Source: JAULUH01 sp032111745 (GTDB lineage Bacteria; Chloroflexota; Anaerolineae; JAAEKA01). From it: 24,642 bases of DNA. How positions within the stretch are numbered: position 1 is the first letter of the stretch; each line of letters starts with the position of its first letter. The notes beneath the pieces are model-generated. The model had not been told where the DNA came from. It did no database searches and saw only the letters and a program-made list of their open reading frames with translations. Position numbers and translations under genes: made by a program. The stretch spans positions 1-24,642 of the forward strand of contig JAULUH010000391.1 of assembly GCA_032111745.1 (NCBI GenBank). The letters are read 5' to 3'. Positions 14,401 through 24,642 of the stretch are shown here, piece after piece.

Positions 14401-15796
14401 CGATGAAGGTGCCGCAGCCCGAGGAGCAGGCTTCGTTGAGCTCGATGTTGACGATGGTGCCGTTGCGCACATAGATGGCCTTCATGTCCTGGCCGCCGAT
14501 ATCGAGGATGAAGGACACCTGCGGGTCAAAGGCCCTGGCGGCGCGGTAGTGGGCGATGGTCTCCACCAGGCCGTCGTCGAAGCCAAAGGCGGCCCGCACC
14601 AGGTCCTCGCCATAGCCCGTGGCCGCGCTGCGCGCGATGATGGGAGGCTGCGGGCAACCGGCAAAGGCCTGGTGCAGCAGCTCCAGCCCTTCCTCGGCGG
14701 CCTGGATGGCATTGCCCTGGTTGTTGGCATAGTGGGTGAAGAGCGCCCGTCCCTGCTGGTCGACGAGCACGAGCTTGCTGGTGGTGGAGCCAGAGTCCAG
14801 GCCGAGGAAACAGGGCTGGCCCGCGGCCTGGGCCAGGGGCACGCGCTCGACGCGGTGGCTGGCGCGGGCTTCCTGCCAGCGCTGCCAGGCGGCCTCGCTC
14901 TCGAACAGGGGCTGGAGGCGGCGGTTGGTGGGGGCAGAGGAGCGCCGCAAGGTGGTGAGGGCCTCGACCAGCCCGGCTAACGGCCAGGTGTCGGTGTGGC
15001 CGTTGACGGCCAGGGCAGCGCCGGTGGCGGGCATCAGCTCCATGTGGGGCGCCTGCAGGACATCTTCTGGCCGCAGCTGCAGCTCCCGCATGAAGGCGCT
15101 GCGCAGGGCGGGGATGAAGGTGAGGGGACCGCCGCTGAATAGTAGCAGGGGCTGGAGCTCGAGGCCACGGGCCAGGGTGGCGAGGGTCTGCAGGACCACG
15201 GCGTGCAGGATGGAGGCGGCAATATCCGGGTGCGGGACTTCCCGGCTGAGGAGGTTCTGCACGTCGGTCTTGCCGAAGACGCCGCAGCGGGAAGCCATGG
15301 GGTAGATGCAGGAATGCTGGTTGGCCAGCGCGCTCAGCTCGGCGACCGGCACGTGCAGCAGGCCGGCCATCTCGTCGATGTAGGCCCCGGTGCCGCCGGC
15401 ACAGGAGCCGTTCATGCGGATGTCTGGTGCACCATGGGCGTCGAAGTAGATCAACTTGGAGTCTTCGCCGCCGATGTCGATCAGGGTACGGATCTGCGGA
15501 TAGAGCTGCTTGACCACTTCGCCCGAGGCGATGACCTCCTGGATGAAGGGCATGGCGTATCGTTCAGCTACCCCCATGCCGGCAGAGCCGGTCATCATCG
15601 GCCGGACGGCGATGTTGCCGAGGGACCGGAAGGCGCGCTGGAGGCTGGTGGCGAGGGTCGCCTGCGTCTCGGCTTTGTGGCGGCAGTAGTCCCGGAAGAC
15701 TACCTGGGACCGGGGATCGAGCACGACCACCTTGGCTGAGACTGAGCCGATATCGATGCCCATGCGGAAGGGTGCCGATGCGATTTCCAGGGTCAA
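11498..15796 (-). CDS. 2-hydroxyacyl-CoA dehydratase activase-type giant protein (BadF/BcrA ATPase x2 + DUF2229)
   Basis: This encodes 1432 residues from a TTG at 15796. An in-frame ATG at 15763 would remove only 11 residues and is possible. It has two ASKHA-fold ATPase domains in tandem. The first (12-265) has G-I-D-I-G-S and L-I-D-I-G-G-E-D, with Cys132 in S-C-A-G-G-T-G and Cys171 in S-R-C-G-V-F. The second (330-590) has G-L-D-S-G-S-T-T and L-D-I-G-G-Q-D, with Cys457/Cys461 and Cys496. These are the ligands of the [4Fe-4S] cluster bridging activator dimers. A cysteine cluster follows (Cys621, 624, 628, 647), then a DUF2229 region and a C-terminal HgdB-related region. Activases hydrolyse ATP to push one electron into radical 2-hydroxyacyl-CoA or benzoyl-CoA-type dehydratases and reductases. 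The length is normal for the fused YjiL-type family. No dehydratase subunits are in the window. A possible promoter is at 15901-15928. Confidence 0.9.
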   Translation of the reverse strand: MTLEIASAPFRMGIDIGSVSAKVVVLDPRSQVVFRDYCRHKAETQATLATSLQRAFRSLGNIAVRPMMTGSAGMGVAERYAMPFIQEVIASGEVVKQLYPQIRTLIDIGGEDSKLIYFDAHGAPDIRMNGSCAGGTGAYIDEMAGLLHVPVAELSALANQHSCIYPMASRCGVFGKTDVQNLLSREVPHPDIAASILHAVVLQTLATLARGLELQPLLLFSGGPLTFIPALRSAFMRELQLRPEDVLQAPHMELMPATGAALAVNGHTDTWPLAGLVEALTTLRRSSAPTNRRLQPLFESEAAWQRWQEARASHRVERVPLAQAAGQPCFLGLDSGSTTSKLVLVDQQGRALFTHYANNQGNAIQAAEEGLELLHQAFAGCPQPPIIARSAATGYGEDLVRAAFGFDDGLVETIAHYRAARAFDPQVSFILDIGGQDMKAIYVRNGTIVNIELNEACSSGCGTFIETFARSMGYGVADFAHMACTAPEPYDLGSRCTVFMNSRIKQALKDAAEVRDISAGLAYSVIKNALHKVLRITDPTVLGDHIVVQGGTFRNPAVQRALEIMLGQPVICPDMAELMGAYGAALAARDAWQESGRPASRFVGLDLLAEVSHYEKRLIHCRGCENRCTVTRLAFPNGGIFFTGNRCERIYTNHGDGFVKGTSVTSRKLALLFDRPLQPAGPPTLTIGVPRALNTYDDFPFWCTLLVGCGFAVRLSAPSTPDLAHKGAGTVMSENICFPAKLVHGHILDLVHQGVDRILYPMVFAERQAFADAANSYNCPIVTGYPDVIRSAIDPQGRYGIPLDMPAITFQDQELLRQACYAYLRPLGVRSRTFHHAFQAALQAQHAYRQAVVDEGAQILQQARAAGRHVILLLGRPYHHDPLINHGVTQALVDLGVDVITEDAVPREGELLLGNSTSLTQWEYVNRYYHAVRWASQQPDVEVVQLNSFACGPDAFTLDEVKSLLDSHGKGHTTLRIDEIESTGSTRLRLRSLVETLPAGATPPRQPRPRPQMKLYEVEDRHRTILIPHFSHFCAPIIAGPLLAMGYRIETLPPSDQESIEIGLRYAHNEICYPAIVVIGDLIKALQSGKYDLANVAVGSWQTGGQCRASNVLSQLKKAMIAAGYQDVPIRALTTNPRLHQQPGDDLSYRRYLVKALLAGLYADSISTMYYATAIRAPDRQPVLALADELLEPLNRGVLPLDRQSVMARLQEAVARFNQVATADRAYPRVGIVGEIYVKVNAFANKGVAQWLMDNGLEVVVPDFLTYFLGWFVNTEVRVQEHLARRNLAWAVGHLVEGRVQHVVDQADAIMAGFRYYTPRHSPRDLAATAREVMSLAHAYGENWLIAGEIGALVQDGTPNVLCLQPFGCIANQVVARGMARRLKEAYPGLNLLYLDVDAGLSEVNYFNRMHFFVSQARGTLSPALPWQPAAS

Positions 15797-15900
15797 AGCA
15801 TGGCTCGCTTTCTATGGGTGGCACGGACGTTGGGTGAGGGTCACCGGCGGCGCCTCTCAGGCTGGTGAGGCGACCGGCCACGGGTAGAAGGCTCGAACTT

Positions 15901-15928
15901 ATTATCTACAAAAGGGAACGATGGGCAA
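15901..15928 (-). promoter_or_regulatory. Possible promoter of the activase gene
   Basis: On the minus strand there is TTGCCC (15923-15928), a 16-base spacer and GATAAT (15901-15906). It is the best pair upstream of the activase but only moderate, and leaves about 105 bases of leader. Confidence 0.35.
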
Positions 15929-16098
15929 GGCGGGGAAGTACGCCTTCGCTGCGGGAGCTCCACGGAAGGGCGGGGTCTCCCTGCCCAGACGTTGGGGCAG
16001 GCTGGGCGTGGGGGATACCATCCTGGCATGGATGGCGCGCCGCATACAACCCCGGTGAACCGTGTATTTATCGAGGAGGACCTCTGAGAGACCCTGCC

Positions 16099-16127
16099 TT
16101 GTACTGCTCCGATGATCGGGTTATAAT
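16099..16127 (+). promoter_or_regulatory. Promoter of the DUF6883/DUF4926-like pair
   Basis: TTGTAC (16099-16104) is followed by a 17-base spacer and a perfect TATAAT (16122-16127). This is 39 bases before the GTG start at 16167. Confidence 0.65.
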
Positions 16128-16166
16128 CATACCAGACAAACGACCAGAGGGGGAGGAGTACGGAGC

Positions 16167-16502
16167 GTGAAGCTTCCACCAGATACGATCATTTTGCAGG
16201 TTAAGCTGGTGGACTATCTGCTTTCCTGGCGCCCAAGAGACGACAAGTCAGGCTGGTTGGCAACTGCCGGTTATGCCTCGTACAACTGGCGAGACCTGGA
16301 GAGGGATTTGCGGCAGCAACTACTGCACCTCGACGCATTGTTGGTCGAGGAAAACCAATATGGCAGGATGGTCGAGATTCGAGCCGATCTGACTGGACCA
16401 AATGGGCGCAGACTTGCAGTGCGAAGCATCTGGATGATCGAGACCCATGGAGGACGGATCAAGTCTGTGACGATGTACCCAGATAAGGAGCACAACCCAT
16501 GA
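16167..16502 (+). CDS. DUF6883-like small protein
   Basis: This encodes 111 residues from a GTG at 16167 with GGAG just upstream. The opening M-K-L-P-P-D-x-x-I, a short spacer, then K-L-x-D-Y-L-L and R-P-R-D-D-K-S-x-W-L, with A-G-Y and N-W-R-D-L-E-x-D-L-R-Q-Q in the middle, match what I remember of the DUF6883 family. That family occurs both as small stand-alone proteins and, as I recall, as terminal domains of larger secreted toxin-like proteins. The end is a strand pair with W-M-I-E-T-H-G-G-R-I-K-S-V-T. There is no signal peptide or membrane segment. The stop overlaps the next start as ATGA, so the pair is translationally coupled. A toxin/antitoxin or toxin/immunity role is only an inference from this two-gene layout. 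Confidence 0.65.
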   Translation: MKLPPDTIILQVKLVDYLLSWRPRDDKSGWLATAGYASYNWRDLERDLRQQLLHLDALLVEENQYGRMVEIRADLTGPNGRRLAVRSIWMIETHGGRIKSVTMYPDKEHNP

Positions 16503-16738
16503 CGTTCAAGCTTTTCCAGCAGATGGCACTGGCGCAGGACATGCCGGAGAAGGGACTCAAGCGAGGTGACGTGGCCACGGTGGTCGAGTATCACCCGGGC
16601 CGAGACGGGGAGGATGGCTATTCGCTGGAGGTGTTCAATGCCGTCGGTGATACCATTGCCGTGATCACCTTGCCCGAGTCGGCGATCGAGCCTCTACTGG
16701 CCGATGAGATACGGCACGTGCGTTCGCTTGCCATGTGA
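16499..16738 (+). CDS. DUF4926-like small protein
   Basis: This encodes 79 residues. Its ATG (16499-16501) overlaps the TGA of the upstream gene by four bases. The sequence has a G-L-K-R-G-D-V-A-T-V-V-E-Y-H strand, G-x-x-G-Y-S-L-E-V-F-N, and D-T-I-A-V-I-T-L-P at the end. This is a small all-beta, SH3-like plan as in DUF4926 proteins, which are frequently coded beside DUF6883 proteins. It is soluble and acidic overall. As the second gene of a coupled pair it would be made together with its partner, and the two may bind each other. The function is unknown. A terminator hairpin follows at 16805-16833. Confidence 0.65.
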   Translation: MTFKLFQQMALAQDMPEKGLKRGDVATVVEYHPGRDGEDGYSLEVFNAVGDTIAVITLPESAIEPLLADEIRHVRSLAM

Positions 16739-16804
16739 TCTGGCGAGGGGAGGATGGGATTAGGTCAAACCTGGGGTGGGAGAACTGACCCAGGCCAAAG
16801 AATA

Positions 16805-16833
16805 GAAGGGGGGCGGCCTGGCCGCCCCCCTTC
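16805..16833. terminator. Bidirectional terminator hairpin
   Basis: A perfect 14-bp palindrome, gaaggggggcggcc (16805-16818) and ggccgccccccttc (16820-16833), has a one-base centre and in practice a small loop. It lies between the ends of the convergent DUF4926-like gene (16738) and the pullulanase gene (16853). On the minus strand it is followed by TATTCTTT, on the plus strand by TGATTCC, so it should serve the pullulanase best. Confidence 0.7.
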
Positions 16834-16852
16834 TGATTCCCGATCACGAAGG

Positions 16853-17326
16853 TCAGTTCATGTACAGCAGTGGGAGGAAGCGCAGGCCGTCCATGTCCAG
16901 CTTGACGGAGGAGTTGCCTGTGTTGACGAAGACAGCAGTGGTGCGGGCGGGTACCGTGAAGGTGCCGTTTGCCCGGTCGAAGGTGGCGCCGCGCACGACC
17001 CGGTCAAAGGAGCTCTGCAGCCGCGGGTGCAGCCGCAACTGGAGGCCGGCGAGCTCGCCGACGGTGATGGTCTGGGCCTCGTCGTTGGCGTTGAAGAGCA
17101 CGACGATGAACTCGTAACGCGGATCCAGGTCGGGCTCGACCATGTCAGAGAGGCTCATGACGATGAGCCCGGGCAGCTGATCGGGCCCGGTGTTGTGGAA
17201 GGCCAGGCGCTGCTGGACGTCGCCGGCGGTCTCCAGGTTGAACAGCGGGGAGCTGTTGCGGACCTCCATCCACTCGGTGAACACCTTGACGGACTCGGCA
17301 ATGTTCAACAGGTTGGGCTTGAGGGC
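16853..17326 (-). CDS. Amylopullulanase, C-terminal segment (after assembly gap)
   Basis: A 157-residue open segment runs from the N gap to TGA 16853-16855. It starts with A-L-K-P-N-L-L-N-I and contains R-N-S-S-P-L-F-N-L-E-T and V-Q-Q-R-L-A-F-H-N-T-G-P-D. These are the standard sequences that follow the catalytic barrel of type I pullulanases, leading into the all-beta C-terminal domain (DUF3372-like). The frame differs from that of the upstream segment because the number of Ns is arbitrary. In related pullulanases this segment follows the M-Q-P-L-L-A end of the barrel by about two residues. The two pieces are therefore the same gene, with roughly 2170 residues in all. There is no LPXTG or other anchor at the end, so the enzyme would be released or held by its starch-binding modules. 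Confidence 0.88.
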   Translation of the reverse strand, partial: ALKPNLLNIAESVKVFTEWMEVRNSSPLFNLETAGDVQQRLAFHNTGPDQLPGLIVMSLSDMVEPDLDPRYEFIVVLFNANDEAQTITVGELAGLQLRLHPRLQSSFDRVVRGATFDRANGTFTVPARTTAVFVNTGNSSVKLDMDGLRFLPLLYMN

Positions 17327-17336
17327 NNNNNNNNNN
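17327..17336. other. Assembly gap (10 N)
   Basis: Ten undetermined bases join two contig ends inside the pullulanase gene. Reading frames do not agree across the gap, so its size is a placeholder. Confidence 0.98.
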
Positions 17337-17561
17337 ATCCGCATCGGGTAGAATAATCCCTGTGTTTTTTGCGCCCAGACCCAGTACGCAGCGAAGTCTG
17401 TGGGGCTTGGGGTGTTGCTGCAGCAGCGTATCCGCGACTTTTGACGAACCGATAACTGCCAGGCTGTTGATGAGTCCTGAGTGCATAAGGGGTCCCAGTA
17501 CCGCGCGTCCGTCACCATACACCGTTTTGACCACACCAGGCGGAAAGCAATCTTTAAACGC
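17337..17561 (-). pseudogene. Misplaced fragment of a GapN-type aldehyde dehydrogenase
   Basis: These 75 codons are in frame with the pullulanase by chance but are unlike any pullulanase. They read F-K-D-C-F-P-P-G-V-V-K-T-V-Y-G-D-G, then A-V-I-G-S-S-K-V-A-D-T, then Q-H-P-K-P-H-R-L-R-C-V-L-G-L-G-A-K-N and I-I-L-P-D-A-D. This is the order seen in the NAD(P)-binding half of aldehyde dehydrogenases, closest to NADP-dependent non-phosphorylating glyceraldehyde-3-phosphate dehydrogenases (GapN). It has no start or end of its own. GC is about 55% by my hand count, lower than the surrounding gene. It ends exactly at the N gap. The simplest reading is a chimeric contig end carrying DNA from another locus or organism. 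Confidence 0.8.
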
Positions 17562-23597
<6,036 letters not shown>

Positions 23598-23720
23598 GCG
23601 GACCAACCTCCTCGTTGGCGGTGCCCATCAAGGGCAAGAGCGCGGCGATAAGCCGGCACCGGCCAGCGCATACTCTCCCACAGATCGGCCGGGTGCTGGC
23701 GATTGGTTTGGGATGAGAGC

Positions 23721-23749
23721 AGTATACGCGGAGTCCAGGGGAAATGCAA
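23721..23749 (-). promoter_or_regulatory. Promoter of the amylopullulanase gene
   Basis: On the minus strand there is TTGCAT (23744-23749), a 17-base spacer and TATACT (23721-23726). The leader to the ATG at 23597 is about 115 bases. It is divergent from the patatin promoter at 23816-23844. Confidence 0.7.
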
Positions 23750-23815
23750 GATACGGATGAGGTTTTTGTAACGAAGCGTCCCCAGCAGGTGTTGCGACAC
23801 GACCGGGGCGTGGGC

Positions 23816-23844
23816 TTGGCTGTCCGGGCGGGCTGTGCTATGAT
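23816..23844 (+). promoter_or_regulatory. Promoter of the patatin-like gene
   Basis: TTGGCT (23816-23821) is followed by a 17-base spacer and TATGAT (23839-23844). It lies 75 bases before the GTG at 23920. The 322-base gap between the two divergent genes contains nothing else I can support. Confidence 0.65.
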
Positions 23845-23919
23845 CAGCGAGCGGGACGTGGACTCCAGCACGAGGCAGGCGGCAAGGGCTCTTTTTGCCG
23901 GTAGTAGAAGAGGTGAGCG

Positions 23920-24642
23920 GTGTCGACCATCGACCTGGTCTTCGAAGGCGGCGGCGCCAAGGGGATGGCGTTCGTCGGCGCTTTGCAGGAGCTGTTCAGG
24001 CCGGAGGCCGGGCATCAGCCAGGCCGGCTGTTGGGCACCTCGGCGGGGGCCATTGCGGCGGTGCTGTTGGCGGCGGGCTACACGCCGGACGAGATGCTGG
24101 CAGCCCTGGCCGAGACCGACGACGAGGGCCGGCCGGTGTTTGCCGGATTCCTCGGCGAGCCGGCCCGGCCGGACGAGCAGGCGCTAGAGGACAGTGCGCT
24201 GCGGGAGCTGCTGGCCGACCTGGACCTGCCCGGCTTGCCCGAGCCGGTGGAGGGTGCGTTCGACAGCTGGATCGTGCGCCGGCTGGCCGGCCACGAGCTA
24301 GGCCGCCACCTGTTTGCGCTCGTGGAACGGGGGGGCTGGTACGTGGCGGACGCCTTCGTGGCGTGGATGGAGCGCAAGCTGGACGAAGGGCAATGGCAGG
24401 GCCGGCCGCGGCGCTTTGGCCGGCTGACCCTGAGCGAGTTCTTCGAGGCGACCGGGCAGGAGTTAACCGTGGTGGCGGCGGACACGTCGGCGGCGCGGCT
24501 ATTGTTGTTGAACCATCGCACGGCGCCTGACTGCCCGGTGGTATGGGCGGTGCGGATGTCCATGAGCATCCCGCTGGTGTGGGAGGAGGTGGAATGGCGC
24601 CCGGAATGGGGGCCGTACAAGGCCTGGGATGCGGGCCGGGAG
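23920..24642 (+). CDS. Patatin-like phospholipase, 5' part
   Basis: The open frame from a GTG at 23920 (AGAGG six bases upstream) runs 241 codons to the window edge with no stop. Patatin hallmarks are present: the oxyanion loop E-G-G-G-A-K-G at residues 9-15, followed by M-A-F-V-G-A-L, and the nucleophile elbow G-T-S-A-G with Ser41. Further on, V-V-A-A-D-T and M-S-M-S-I-P-L-V-W fit the usual A-S-x-S-I-P-x-x-F block before the catalytic Asp. That Asp (D-G-G/A motif) should lie just beyond the window. There is no signal peptide, so it is a cytoplasmic or membrane-associated acyl hydrolase acting on phospholipids or neutral lipids. It is transcribed divergently from the amylopullulanase gene. 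Confidence 0.88.
   Translation, partial: MSTIDLVFEGGGAKGMAFVGALQELFRPEAGHQPGRLLGTSAGAIAAVLLAAGYTPDEMLAALAETDDEGRPVFAGFLGEPARPDEQALEDSALRELLADLDLPGLPEPVEGAFDSWIVRRLAGHELGRHLFALVERGGWYVADAFVAWMERKLDEGQWQGRPRRFGRLTLSEFFEATGQELTVVAADTSAARLLLLNHRTAPDCPVVWAVRMSMSIPLVWEEVEWRPEWGPYKAWDAGRE

Larger units (their letters stand above)
15797..16166. other. Intergenic region between divergent activase and DUF6883-like genes
   Basis: No gene is supported in these 370 bases. They hold candidate promoters for both directions (15901-15928 minus, 16099-16127 plus). There is also a small hairpin, ctgccc (15981-15986) with gggcag (15995-16000). Short reading frames on both strands lack ribosome binding sites and family resemblance. 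Confidence 0.5.

Noticed and set aside
11480..14980. Long plus-strand open frames opposite the activase gene (e.g. 11480-12325, 12377-13600, 13622-14980)
   Set aside because: These are antisense shadows caused by high GC. They are Gly/Ala/Val/Asp-rich without family motifs, and the minus strand has full domain content.
15841..16179. Small frames on both strands between the activase and the DUF6883-like gene
   Set aside because: They lack ribosome binding sites and conserved motifs, and they overlap the promoters for the flanking genes.

Overview
The window looks like a metagenome-assembled scaffold from a GC-rich bacterium, most likely a member of Chloroflexota (Anaerolineae/Caldilineae-like). 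That placement is an inference from gene content: a DUF541/SIMPL protein, Uma2 nuclease, DinB, AidB-type acyl-CoA dehydrogenase, F420/FMN-type LLM oxidoreductase, a giant 2-hydroxyacyl-CoA dehydratase activase and a giant secreted amylopullulanase. It also rests on Chloroflexota-style dispersed intergenic repeats. A run of ten Ns at 17327-17336 shows that contigs were joined there.

Layout. 1-169: 3' end of a GT2 (dolichyl-phosphate sugar synthase-like) gene. 481-1317: secreted SIMPL-domain protein with a terminator. 1426-3652 (minus): a lower-GC pair, a secreted di-heme cytochrome c peroxidase/MauG-like protein and an unknown secreted protein with a very good promoter. This pair sits against a 5'-truncated alkaline phosphatase remnant (3732-3995). 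3996-4374: terminator hairpin and repeats. 4375-5349 (minus): aldo/keto reductase. 5633-7351: AidB-like acyl-CoA dehydrogenase behind a near-consensus promoter. 7369-7932 (minus): Uma2 family protein. 8052-10251 (minus): a three-gene operon of DEDDy exonuclease, GNAT acetyltransferase and LLM oxidoreductase. 10577-11479: NTF2-like protein and DinB protein. 11498-15796 (minus): 1432-residue dehydratase activase. 16167-16738: two small overlapping genes (DUF6883-like and DUF4926-like). 16853-23597 (minus): secreted amylopullulanase interrupted by an assembly problem. 23920-end: patatin-like phospholipase, cut by the window end.

The most important observation concerns the pullulanase. Just before the N gap its reading frame runs into about 75 codons that read as an internal piece of a GapN-type aldehyde dehydrogenase. 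After the gap the pullulanase C-terminus resumes in another frame, almost exactly where it left off. This is best explained as a chimeric contig end, not a biological fusion. The 2153-residue open frame that spans it should not be taken as a real protein.

The physiology suggested is that of a heterotroph. A cell-exported enzyme with two GH13 catalytic sites and five starch-binding-type modules degrades alpha-glucans. An acyl-CoA dehydrogenase and a dehydratase activase act on CoA thioesters, and a periplasmic-type peroxidase may handle peroxide. I saw no rRNA, tRNA, CRISPR array, transposase or phage gene. The least understood parts are the DUF6883/DUF4926-like pair and the unknown secreted protein next to the peroxidase, which shares an eight-residue motif with it.
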